Positions 1 through 9,191 of a stretch of 32,015 nucleotides of DNA are shown here, piece by piece (the stretch's first letter is position 1; each line of letters begins with the position of its first letter). The DNA is from Folioceros fuciformis. Lineage: Eukaryota; Anthocerotophyta; Anthocerotopsida; Anthocerotales. The translations under genes were made by a program, and so were the position numbers. A model generated the notes under the pieces. The model was not told the DNA's origin, made no database searches, and saw only the letters and a program-made list of their open reading frames with translations. The stretch covers positions 115,261 through 147,275 of the forward strand of contig JBNGIO010006129.1 in assembly GCA_049999805.1 (NCBI GenBank). The letters run 5' to 3'.

Positions 1-796
1 CCCGCGTTTGGGTTGGCTACAGTTGTGTTGTGTCGTCTTCTCTCTTATTAGCATATTAGCATAGGTGGAAACCGAGGAAAGCAGACGTATATATATAGCT
101 GTGATGACGAGAAAAGGGACCCACAATGCAAGGTTTGGTCAACCTTTCTGGATCCCTGAACAACGCGGGTTTGCCATACCAACCCCTGAATAATCACGAA
201 TCACGATGTTCTGCTGCCTACCGTCTCACGAAGACTTCCGGCTCGATACGTAAGTGAAGCAAGTAGGTGCACTTGAAGGCTGGGGAGATGTGGGACCAAG
301 GACAAAATGTCCGCTAAGCTAGATGTATAAGAGAACCACCACTAATCTCAAATTTGGAGAGCTTACAATGTGTTGCGAGTTTCAGAGTGGGAACGGTGTC
401 GTCCTATGAATGTGTGAGCTTGGGAGATCCTGGTGCGACAGGGCATGGAGAATAGACTAAGCTAGAGATGAATCGTACCAGCCCGTAATTCGGAAATGAT
501 CGGCAAACTCTTGAGGGCGAGGAGCAATGCGCTCGACAACCTCGGCTACATAGTGTCTGGAAGGTGATAACAGAGCATCACTAGGACACACAATTGTGTG
601 ACAACACAATTTCTGTCGAGACAAGCCCGTTCTTGCTCCACAATCAATAAGGAATCCGATAGACAATACAGGGTCAAGACCAGATCAGTCGCGCTACACG
701 AGCTCTTCTACTTCATCTGCTGCAGGGCGGCTTGGTGCTTTTAAGTGATCGAGGACGGCTGGATGATGAAGCACTGCAATACACACTGCTAATTAG
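1..796. other. Intergenic, no gene seen
   Basis: I see no gene here. The only open frames are short and have no recognisable content. The right part should hold the 3' untranslated region of dirigent gene 1, whose stop codon is at 797-799 on the minus strand. I found no AATAAA on that strand close to the stop. Confidence 0.5.
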
Positions 797-1423
797 CTAC
801 TCAATCACCAGATCCGACGCCTTCTTCTTGAGGCTGGGGAGGTTAGGCCCGAACACGTCCGGGTAGATGGTGAAGATCCACTCGTTGGTCTGGAAGAAGG
901 CGTTGGGGTTAGCAGGGTCGGGACCCTGCGCCACGGTGCGCTGGGTGGCCAGGCCTCTGGCCAGCAAGAAGTCCTCGGTGCCTCCCACGATACTGAAGGT
1001 GCGGACGGTGTTGCTTTTGATGCTGGTGCCGTGCACCTGGATGCCGCCCACCAGTTTATTGTAATTGAAGAGGAATGTGAGGAAGAGCGAGGTGTGGTTG
1101 GTGTTGTTGGCGCGATCCGTGTTGGCACCGATTCCCTTGACGCGACCCAGTTGGAGCGAGCTGGTGCTCTGGCCCTTGAAGATGGGGTCGTCGACCACAA
1201 TGACGCTGCCGAAGCCGAACTGGCCTGGCGCTCTGCTGGCCACCGTCACCTCCGTACCATTGGGTCCATCGATATGGAGCGTGACGAAGACCCTGATCTT
1301 GAGCGGCTTGGGAGTGCCGGCCGGCCGAGGCTTGTACCCCTCCGCCACTACCGCATCCAGCACCAGCAAGGCCACCAGCAGGACCGAAACGTTAACCCAG
1401 GTCCTTGGTGACGCCATTCTCAT
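797..1423 (-). CDS. Dirigent-domain protein 1, secreted
   Basis: Dirigent proteins are secreted beta-barrel proteins of the plant cell wall. Some steer the stereochemistry of phenoxy-radical coupling in lignan and lignin chemistry; most have no known reaction. From ATG 1423 the product is about 208 aa; a second ATG two codons later (1417) is equally possible. The N-terminus is a clear signal peptide, with hydrophobic core VSVLLVALLVLDAVVA and cleavage likely after VVA. The dirigent domain fills the rest, with family motifs such as FGFGSVIVVDDP, the GRVKGIG turn, TSLFLTFLFNY and FSIVGGTEDFLLARG. An NHTS sequon is present. The frame is open to the left of the ATG, but the upstream part has no protein character. 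I see no intron. It lies in the same orientation as two paralogues at 9.2-11.7 kb, so it is part of a cluster split by a repeat island. Substrate and stereospecificity cannot be read from sequence. Confidence 0.88.
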   Translation of the reverse strand: MRMASPRTWVNVSVLLVALLVLDAVVAEGYKPRPAGTPKPLKIRVFVTLHIDGPNGTEVTVASRAPGQFGFGSVIVVDDPIFKGQSTSSLQLGRVKGIGANTDRANNTNHTSLFLTFLFNYNKLVGGIQVHGTSIKSNTVRTFSIVGGTEDFLLARGLATQRTVAQGPDPANPNAFFQTNEWIFTIYPDVFGPNLPSLKKKASDLVIE

Positions 1424-1616
1424 CGATTTGTGTGATCCCGTTCCTCCCCGCCGCTGCACTGCACGAGTGTACGCAAATCTCTCCACCACACTCCTGCCCA
1501 AGAGACCACAAAGCGAAACGACTTCTCAAGCGAATAGATCGGCAACAGCAGGGTCTAGTCCGGCGCAGAAGAGCCCGCGGTACAAGTGCAGTGAGAAGAA
1601 GAGGAGGAGACGGAAG

Positions 1617-1623
1617 CTTTATA
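1617..1623 (-). promoter_or_regulatory. Candidate TATA box of dirigent gene 1
   Basis: The minus strand reads TATAAAG here, about 195 bp upstream of ATG 1423. Plant transcription usually starts about 30 bp downstream of such a box, which would give a 5' UTR of roughly 165 nt. This is based on the motif alone. Confidence 0.4.
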
Positions 1624-1699
1624 CAGCTCCCAAGGGACTGCACCCGCATTGGATAGATCTTTTCCTGGCAATCGGCGAGCGGGTATAATTTTAGATGGA

Positions 1700-2139
1700 C
1701 GCTGGCCGAAAGCACGGGGCCAGCGACCGGGATCGCCGAACCCAGATGGGCTACCAAGGGTCATGCTCTGCTGGACCTCCCTGTCATAGCGGCAAGTCAT
1801 CTGATTCCCGGCAACTGGCCATCGGCCAGTCCCTGAGTCAGACCAACATGCTCAATGATTTACTTCAGGAAACTGGGGCACAACACTGCATCCGAGCCGA
1901 GCAGAGCAGAGCGCGACATTCCTCACAAAATGTGGGGACTTCGAGGTTGTGGCTCCTTCGACGTGCGGGCCAGCGGGTTTACCACCCACCTTGCAGGGGC
2001 CCACCATAAACCTCACTGGGAAAGAAGAATTCTAATACTATTAGAGGTCACGAAGGCTGTCCTCCCTGGGACTTCGTACTTAACAATTTGCCGCGGAGAA
2101 GGGCATCCTTCGCGTTTGAGGAAGCCGTAAGGTACGATT
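1700..2139. other. Intergenic, no gene seen
   Basis: Upstream of dirigent gene 1. The short open frames on both strands have no signal peptide, domain or consistent splice structure that I recognise. From about 2140 the sequence passes into a tandem array. Confidence 0.4.
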
Positions 2140-2420
2140 TGTACCGAAAGCGCATCCTTCAAGGCACTGTTTGTGCCCAATAAGAGCGTTCCTACCCTTC
2201 GGACATGATTTGTGCCTACGGCCCTTCAGGCATGGTTTATGCCTACAGCGCTTCAGGCAGGATCTCTGACTAAGATCATGATTTTCATTCACCTAAAGCC
2301 CTTGAGGCATGATCTCCGCCTAAGAGCATGATTTGTACCTAAAGCCCTTAAGGCATGATCTCTGCCTAAGAGCATGATTTGCACCTGAAGCGCATCCTCA
2401 AGGCCCTTTAGGATGAGTGC
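2140..2420. repeat. 46-bp tandem array with small hairpins
   Basis: Two near-identical 46-bp units sit at 2295-2340 and 2341-2386, sharing the core AAGGCATGATCTCTGCC with one or two differences. More diverged units extend left to about 2140 and a partial one extends right to about 2420. Several units contain a short inverted repeat: GGCAC-TGTTT-GTGCC at 2163-2177, AGGCAT-GGTTT-ATGCCT at 2228-2244, and AGGCA-TGATCTC-TGCCT in the last full unit. It resembles a minisatellite, or an array inside a decayed transposon end. No coding function is seen. Confidence 0.7.
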
Positions 2421-3280
2421 AGGACTCTTAATCCGTTCTTATGACCATTTGGCCTAAGCCAATTGGAAGTCCGACTTAGATACAAGGTCCAGTTCACACA
2501 CTCGGGCTTGAGCCCACTCTCACAGTCGTTACCACGGATCCCTTCCATGGTTAAGAACCTGGAGAGTCTGAAGAACTTCTACGACAGAGTGACAGGACAA
2601 ATGACAGGAGTGATCCAAGCGATTGGTAAAGATTAATGACATGTGGGACTAAGTTTCCCCTTGACGCGGCCACTTGCGAACGAGTGTCATAAAAAACCCC
2701 CAATCAGCTTGACCACAAAGCGTGTCTTCTATAATTTCCCCAAGTCCTGACAACTGGACACTTCATTCTGTGGGTTGCCCGCCACTTTGCGAATCCGGAA
2801 GCAGTGACTTGCCTGTTGGGCAAAATGAAGGCCAGTTGGCCACGTGCGACCACTACTCGGTCGCCGTCTTAGCCTTCAGGCGCGGGAGAGTGGAGCCGAG
2901 GCGGCATGTCAAGATTTGTCAAGTGCGCTGCTGTGGTCGATGACGCTTTCCTATTGCTGTCTCTTGGTTTGTCCATTGTGATGACTACTGCGTGGATGGA
3001 GTCACTGCGGTGATGCTGCGGAGTGCGGGTTTCTGGGGCCCGGCCCAGAACGGTTCTGTTCCGAGATGGTGGGCGGTGGGGTGTGCGGGATCCGGGCGTA
3101 GAGGGGCGGTATCCATGCCGAGCTTGGTTCGTGGGATGTGAAGCCTCGAGGCGTGCTTCTCAGCCCGCCAGTGTCAACAGTGAGAGTCCCTCGTGGGTTC
3201 TTCCCCCCTTCCCGCCTTCGGCTCACCTTCCTTGTCCCTGAGCTCCGGGTTCCAGTGATTGCTATACCCGCCCGCGTGTA
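2421..3280. other. Intergenic up to assembly gap
   Basis: No gene recognised. The left part (about 2400-2640) has the texture of degenerate retroelement DNA, but I found no primer-binding site, polypurine tract or coding remnant that would name it. The right part is GC-rich with C/T-rich runs leading into the N run. Confidence 0.35.
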
Positions 3281-3380
3281 NNNNNNNNNNNNNNNNNNNN
3301 NNNNNNNNNNNNNNNNNNNNNNNNNNNNNNNNNNNNNNNNNNNNNNNNNNNNNNNNNNNNNNNNNNNNNNNNNNNNNNNN
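3281..3380. other. Assembly gap, 100 N
   Basis: Exactly 100 N, the conventional placeholder for a gap of unknown size. The flanks are GC-rich and pyrimidine-rich on the plus strand, and I see no obvious overlap between them. Long open frames drawn across it come from the N run and are not genes. Confidence 0.98.
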
Positions 3381-4140
3381 TTTCCTCCCATGTGCCCGCG
3401 GCTCGGAGACGAGAGGAAGTCAGGGACCCCTGCTGCTCCCCGTCTCTTTGACTTTCCTATATTTAGGTTGTCCTTCCCATCCCCTGAGAGTCCCCTCCCC
3501 TTTTGGCATCCTATGCCCTTCCCTCTACCCGCACTACCTGAACTTGGGGCTGCAGCCTCCCTTGATGCACTCCGCGCTTCCACATATCCACTCAGATATT
3601 CGAGCCCGGTAAACTTCTCCTTGCCACCCCGGGTGTGTGGCTTTTGCCGCACATCCTTCAGGGCCCGTCTTTCTCTATCGACTCATCCCGACCAGAACGA
3701 GCTGCGTAAAGTAAATTTTCTTTCCTGGCGACCGCATGGTTCAAGTGTCGTCCAGTCCGTCCCAGGTTAATTCCTTGTACCGCATCCCGGATGAAGTCCT
3801 TGGGCGGTGAACATGGGCAAGCTGCCCCAAACCCCGGTAGAAAAACGGGCAGGATAGCAGCAGCTGGCATTACAAGGGCCCGCATCACACATCCACTGGA
3901 TCGGCCGACCACCCACAGTATAGAATTTGTAGAATGCCTGTTTGCCTTCCTGGGTGCTCGATCACAGCTCAGATGTTGGTTTGAGGCAGGGGGAGCAGCA
4001 GTTTCTACCCAGCCCAGCGACGTGCTTCTCTTCTACCTGGCGTCCTCGTTCTCCAAGATAGTCCACAGCAACCTGCGTGGCCACACTCTTACCTCAGCGG
4101 TTGGCTTGCGTAGTCAAATTTGAGTCAAGCATTTAACACC
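3381..4140. other. Intergenic, no gene seen
   Basis: GC-rich DNA with open frames on both strands but no recognisable domain or splice pattern. Base composition changes sharply near 4130, where the AT-rich island begins. Confidence 0.35.
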
Positions 4141-4985
4141 ATAATTTGGTTTAGGATTTAACAAGACCGACCATCCATCCCTCCCCATGGTATTGAAGCT
4201 GTAATAAGGAATGCGCGCATCTTCCACTCGCATTTGGTGACATTTTTGCAAATATGCATTACAAGCAATGAACATGAGTGGTCAAGTTGATGATCTACAC
4301 ATTAGTCTTAGTGGATTTCAGCTACAAGCTTAGAAAACTAGCAATGCATTGGGCACATCTAGTACAAGAGACCTCACAACATCTGACTTGTCTATGTGGA
4401 GCACTTGATATGACTCAGACTTATGTTGTTAGGGATAAAATTAATTTGATCAAAATCATAAGTTTCTTGAAGTTGTATGAACAAGCTTCCTCACAAATCT
4501 CACCTATTTAAGGTCTATGAAACTCACCCCAAATGTTATAAGGTGACTCAAAATTTTATCTATATGTATTTATATTTATAATTTATTTATAAAATATGAC
4601 CCATTATATATCTATTTTAGGTTTCTGCCTTCTTCTAATTTTTCTTCTTCATGCTTTAGTATGTGAGATTTTCCATCTCTTTTAATATAATATCAACTAT
4701 ATATATATATCATAATCTATAATCCATAAATTACTTAAGGTATGTATAACCTTTATCACTTACTAAATACAAAATTTTAGAAGTATTTTTGTATCATAAT
4801 ATATATATATATATATATATATATGTGCACACCGTACCTTGAGGAGTGATTCGGTGTTAAATAATTATAATTTTAAAAAATTAAAAAATTATTATAATGG
4901 GAATGCCCAATTTCATGAAAACTAGTTTGGTAAGATGCTAAAAACGAAGCATACATGTGCCTAAGCTCCACAATTACGGGTGTCA
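4140..4985. other. AT-rich non-coding stretch
   Basis: Strongly AT-rich sequence with no supported gene, with many short A/T runs and the AT microsatellite at 4799-4824. It contrasts with the GC-richer sequence on either side of the island. It looks like transposon-derived or heterochromatic filler. Confidence 0.6.
4799..4824. repeat. (AT)13 microsatellite
   Basis: Thirteen consecutive AT dinucleotides, with a shorter AT run near 4699-4710. Likely to vary in length between individuals. Confidence 0.95.
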
Positions 4986-5061
4986 TCATTTGTGCAACTA
5001 GAAGTAGTTTGTGAACGAGAGTTTTATCATTTGTGCAACTGGAAGTCGTTTGTGAACTAGA
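4986..5061. repeat. 41-bp tandem duplication
   Basis: A unit starting TCATTTGTGCAACT at 4986 repeats at 5027, an exact 41-bp period, with only a few substitutions and nearly two copies. It lies just left of the 64-bp array. Confidence 0.7.
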
Positions 5062-5113
5062 CTTGTTTCCTAGACTTGGATTTCACGAAGGATAGGCGCT
5101 AAGCAGCTGGCTC

Positions 5114-5305
5114 AGTAACTGGGCACTGAGCAATGATGTTGAGCATAGAGACGGGAGTTTGCAACAAGACGTTCCCCAACAATCGGGCACTAAGCGGTGA
5201 TGCTGAGCATGGACACGAGAGTTTGCAACAAGATGTTCCCCAGCAATTGGGCACTAAGCGGTGATGCTGAGCATGGAGACGCGAGTTTGCAACAAGACGT
5301 TCCCC
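5114..5305. repeat. 64-bp tandem array, 3 copies
   Basis: Three adjacent units of exactly 64 bp: 5114-5177, 5178-5241 and 5242-5305. Each carries GGGCACTAAGCGGTGATGCT or a close variant and ends in GTTCCCC. The right two units are the most alike, and the left one is more diverged. The period is not a multiple of three, so the open frame that crosses it is not a repeat protein. Confidence 0.92.
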
Positions 5306-5467
5306 TTTTAGATGCTAAACCCTTGTGCATTTCACTAATGGGAAGCAAAAGCTCTCTGAGGCCATTAGGTGCCTTAGTGCAAATTAGAGGAAGGAGTTGG
5401 GAATGAAATGCAAGCGGCTGATTGACACTGGAAGACCGAGGTGGCTAAACCAACAGGGAATGCGTTC

Positions 5468-5829
5468 TAAGCTAGTAAAGTACATTCCAGATACAATATT
5501 CCCATAAAACAAAGCTAGTAAAGTACGTGCCAGAGACAGAATTCCCATGAAACAAAGCTCGTAAAGTTCGTGNNNNNNNNNNNNNNNNNNNNNNNNNNNN
5601 NNNNNNNNNNNNNNNNNNNNNNNNNNNNNNNNNNNNNNNNNNNNNNNNNNNNNNNNNNNNNNNNNNNNNNNNCGTGCCAGAGATAGAATTCCAATAAAAC
5701 AAAGCTCGTAAAGTTCGTGCCAGAGATAGAATTCCAATAAAACAAAGCTCGTAAAGTTCGTGCCATAGACAGAACTCCTATAAAACAAAGCTGGCAAAGG
5801 ACGTGCTAGAGATAAAATTCCCATAAAAC
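5468..5829. repeat. 43-bp tandem array interrupted by a gap
   Basis: Units of exactly 43 bp lie at 5468-5510 and 5511-5553. A third starts at 5554 and is cut by the N run at 5573. Right of the N run the array resumes part-way through a unit (5673-5700) and continues at 5701-5743, 5744-5786 and 5787-5829. The consensus contains AAAGCTCGTAAAGTTCGTG. Tryptophan- and phenylalanine-rich open frames on the minus strand come from the repeat and are not supported as protein. Confidence 0.93.
5573..5672. other. Assembly gap, 100 N, inside the 43-bp array
   Basis: Exactly 100 N. The left flank ends in CGTG and the right flank begins with CGTG, at matching positions within the repeat unit. The gap therefore falls inside a tandem array the assembler could not resolve. 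Confidence 0.98.
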
Positions 5830-6512
5830 ACATTGTCACTAGCAAGGAGAGTGTAGGCCCATGAAGTTGGCAAGGAGGAGGGTCGTCGAGAGTATGGTGG
5901 AAAGGTAGCTCCAACTCTAAGACTTTTAAGTCCCAGCAACTCCATTAGGGTCGATTTGGCAAGTAGCCATCGTGCAAATCCTTGGGGATGAAGAGCCTCT
6001 TCCGCTTGCACCAGCTCAACATTCTATCGTGATCTGTATTATTAGTGCAAGTTGGAAGTGTTGGCCGACAATTAAGCTGCCCATAAGGAGACAATGTTTT
6101 GGCTGGAAGAGTACGAGAATTGTAGGTCATTTCAACTTCTCTTGATATTGGATGGTCGTGATTCACTACTGATAGAAAGCTACCACTAGCAGAATGGTTA
6201 TTTTGTACTGATTTCTTAGAGCTACCTTGAAAGGATCCCATTGGATTCTGCACAGTCCTTCAAAACATCAAAACTTTATCGAATAATCCTTCAAAATATC
6301 AAAACTTCGTTGAACGGTCCTTCAAAACTTTCTTCAGCACTACTGAATTAGGGAAGCATGTCCTGTAGATAGTCAGTCCTTTTTAGATTCGTAGATAGTT
6401 TGTCCACTAGCTATCTACCATGTCTTCATGAATGTTCCAAAGCTCCTATAAATTTCTATTGCTCCTAGCTAAGTGTTTCATTTAAACTTTGGTTGGCTTG
6501 AAAGGTGGTGCT
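5830..6512. other. Non-coding stretch with 31-bp repeat
   Basis: No supported gene. A 31-bp period beginning TCCTTCAAAA occurs at 6256, 6287 and 6318 (two full units and a partial third). A minus-strand open frame over about 5945-6253 has ordinary amino-acid composition but no ATG at its left limit and no domain I recognise; it could be a fragment of an unknown gene or element. Confidence 0.5.
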
Positions 6513-8028
6513 TTAGCAGATCCACTTGTTGAAGCTCTTTGTGTTGCCAAACATTTCTTCATCACATCCACCCACCTTAGACAAGTAATCTTTATCATCC
6601 TCTTCCCCTTCAAGTTCATGTTTTTCTTCGATATCGTCATTTGTTGTGGAAAAGAGGCATATTGATGAATTTGTTTCCATTGCCTCTAACTGAATATTTG
6701 AGTTGAATGCCCTTAGAAGACTTGTTTTTTCCAACCCATGTCTGATCATTTCCTACATGTTTGAAATGTGTGTCCATGCATTGAATAGCCACTCACACAC
6801 CTTGGGCTTCAAATGTTTTAGCTTCAAGTTGATAGCTACTTTTCCGCCTTCTATCAACTGCTCTTGAATAGTGGCGGCTGTCCACTTGCTGAACTCACGC
6901 TTAAAAGCATGCTTCAAAGGACGTTGAAGGATAACATCAGCACGCTGTAACTTGTTGGTGCATCTAGCAGGAACAATGAGCGAGCAGATCATGGGGTAAG
7001 TATTTTTAAGCCAATCAAGGAACTCCTTACTTTTGTGAGCACTCTAACAATCTATAATCCAAATAAGCTGTTGTTTTGTGCCTAACTTTAATATCTCCAA
7101 TTGCCTTTCATAGTAGGGAAATATAATCTCCTTCACGAAGGCCTTTGATGGCTCTAATGTAGACCAATGTGTGCTGGTATCTGTTAAGTGAAAACCTGCC
7201 TTCTCACATAGCTTAGCATTGTCATGTGCTTTGGGGATTGACCTATTTGTTGTTCTTGTGAAAATGATCTGAAGTGGTATTAAGTAACCTACTGTGGACG
7301 AAGACATTGCTGCAATAATTTGTCTTTTGTCCTCCACCCCAAGCACTTTGATTTCTTTTGTCCCCTTAACCTCCCAAGTGCTCCCAAGAGCCCTTTGTAG
7401 GATTCCTATTTGATCGGTATTGATCACAAGTTTCAGTGGAACACCATATACTTGTGATAGGTAAGCTATCCTATATGTCATCAATTTTCCTTCATATTCC
7501 ATGTCTCTGGAAGCTTGGAAGTTGCTGCAGTAGTAGATGCTCGATAGGACCATGAGAGTTCCTTCTTCATGAACGTTCTTGTCCAATCAATGCTAACTTC
7601 AAATGTTCCCTTTCCAAGGAGTTCAAGTGCCCTTACTAGAATTATACCTCTAAGCATGGGTTGGATAAGAGAAGCTGTCGTTGCCTTGTCCCTCATCCCT
7701 TCAACTTCTTAAAAATTCACCTTGCTCTTTCTTCAAATCAAGCTTGTCTTCCAAAGGACCCATGTTGATGGTTGGTCCATATGCTGCTGATTTTTTACTA
7801 ACTGCAAGCTTGTATGCAGGCTTCAATCCCCATGTCTTCGAGTCAACCCAAGTGTATACAGACCCACGCGTGAGCTTAGCGCATAGATTGTCCATTCTTG
7901 GCTTTCCATGGGCAGCCTTTAGAGAATGCAAAGCAATAGAAAAGTTTCTATGTTTTCTAACACTTGCCTCTATAGGAGGCCATAAATGATCTTGAAACCA
8001 ATTAGTACATGGACCTCATTTCTTGTGT

Positions 8029-8112
8029 CCAACTCCCTTGGCATCCTCCTTTTCTTGTTTCATCCTCTGTCCAACTCCCTTGGCATCCTCCTCTTCTTGT
8101 TTCATCCTCTTC
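8029..8112. repeat. 42-bp duplication in transposase N-terminus
   Basis: Two adjacent 42-bp copies (8029-8070, 8071-8112) encode, on the minus strand, a duplicated acidic/basic 14-residue segment around EDAKGVG. The period is three-fold, so the frame is kept. Confidence 0.8.
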
Positions 8113-8238
8113 ATAGGTAGAAGAACTGCCTTGCAAGTTGTCTTACATGGTCTTCCTATAGGTCGTTTGACGGGTGTTGGCTTCAATACTTGCTCTTGTG
8201 CGGCAGCTACACTTGTAGCAAACAATTGACTATCTCTC

Positions 8239-8376
8239 ACAATTTCAGCATCCCTCTCCTCTCTTTCAATCTTTTGGAAGATGTTTGGTTGCTTGCAAAA
8301 TACCAACACAATTTCAGCATCCCTCTCCTCTCTTTCAATCTTTTGGAAGATGTTTGGTTGCTTGCAAAATACCAAC
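8239..8376. repeat. 69-bp perfect duplication in transposase N-terminus
   Basis: Two identical adjacent 69-bp copies, 8239-8307 and 8308-8376. On the minus strand each encodes the same 23 residues, including CKQPNIFQKIEREERDAE. Identity of the copies suggests that the duplication is recent or homogenised. Confidence 0.92.
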
Positions 8377-8402
8377 TCTATCAGAAAATAGAAAGGCTCC
8401 AA

Positions 8403-9191
8403 GTAGGTAGTTCTTGTTTAAGAAACTAGGATTAATTCAGGAAACTAGCCCTAATTTTGGGAACTAGGGGGAAAACCAAGATTTGTTTGAGAAGCTAGAA
8501 GATATTTGCCAAACTAGGGCTTGTAGGGCTTGTGTCAATCTAGAGCTATACCTACTCGTCCTACTGAATGTTGAAATTTAATAAAATTATTAAAAATGAA
8601 TGTTGAAATTCTAAAAAATATAGATTATAACCTTCAACCTTTAATTTTTTTAAAAATAATTATTTGGGCATTTACCCCGTTGAACCACCCCTCGGGTACG
8701 GTAATAGATTATTTTAATATCTCATCATCATTTGCTCTGCAAATTGAAAAATGGCCGTTCCAAAGCAGTGTTAAATGACACCCCGTCTTCCTGCCCAGGT
8801 CTGTGCTCCTCCCTCTCCTTCTCCCTCTTGTTCTGCCTTCCTGCGCTGAAAGACTCCCCTCCCCCGGCCCCATCCCTCGTCCCTGCAATTCCCTCTCCCT
8901 CTCCTTTCCCTTGGAACCTAATTCCTTCTTCCAGCCAGCCTGAGAGAGCTGGGATGAGTATCCCCGTCGTCTTTATTCTTCACCCGCACAAGACGTTTAC
9001 AGCGAAGCCCAAGTCCTTGGCTCAGCACGATTCGTCGGTGAGACGATTGCTGATGCACACGCCGGCCTAGCTCAGAACAGTTTGTTCCTACTGAATGCCT
9101 AGCTGGCAGCTTGTGGATGGAAATCCGGCCCATGACGAAGTCTGTCCTTAATGGACGCTGCTTACTGTGCGCACTGGTGGCAGATCTCGGC
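8403..9191. other. Island edge and 3' region of dirigent gene 2
   Basis: 8403-8740 is AT-rich with several AACTAG-like words and no gene. From about 8760 the composition becomes GC/CT-rich. The right part should be the 3' UTR of dirigent gene 2 on the minus strand. I recognise no protein in the small open frames. Confidence 0.45.
8972..8977 (-). promoter_or_regulatory. Candidate poly(A) signal of dirigent gene 2
   Basis: AATAAA on the minus strand, about 215 nt past the stop codon at 9192-9194. Motif and spacing only. Confidence 0.45.

Larger units (their letters stand above)
6513..8402 (-). pseudogene. Decayed pogo/Tigger-type DDE_1 transposase
   Basis: Read along the minus strand, consecutive blocks form one transposase of the DDE_1 family (Tc1/mariner superfamily, pogo/Tigger branch). 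In order: a basic N-terminal region with an AT-hook-like KRPIGRP; a block with GPCTNWFQDHLWPP followed by KAAHGKPRMDNLCA (N-terminal region); VSIDWTRTFMKKE; the catalytic block with VINTDQIG (first Asp) and EDKRQIIAAM; IIDC (second Asp); and RADVILQRPLKHAF (third Asp), about 37 residues after the second. Reading is broken several times: TGA at 8016-8018, an apparent frameshift near 7700, another near 7490, TAG directly after the second-Asp Cys (near 7042), and TAG near 6751. It cannot make a full transposase. I could not find terminal inverted repeats or a TA target duplication, so the element limits are unknown. Confidence 0.87.

Noticed and set aside
1065-1688. Plus-strand frame of about 207 codons opposite dirigent gene 1
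   Set aside because: It is the antisense of a well-supported dirigent gene and has no domain of its own.
2080-2420. CRISPR-like direct repeats
   Set aside because: There are no unique spacers of regular size between conserved repeats, units are adjacent, and the genome is eukaryotic.
2400-2640. Retrotransposon LTR
   Set aside because: No paired LTR, primer-binding site, polypurine tract or gag/pol remnant was found.
3002-3770. Long open frames of more than 200 codons on both strands
   Set aside because: They run through the 100-base N run, which hides stops, and no part outside it has recognisable protein features.
5384-5914. Minus-strand open frames rich in Phe, Trp and Leu
   Set aside because: They are translations of the 43-bp tandem array and the N run. 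The period is not a multiple of three, so each unit is read in another frame.
4900-8530. Similar AACTAG/TTTGTGAACTAG words at both ends of the island as terminal repeats
   Set aside because: The words are short, imperfect and not clearly inverted relative to each other. I could not align longer arms.
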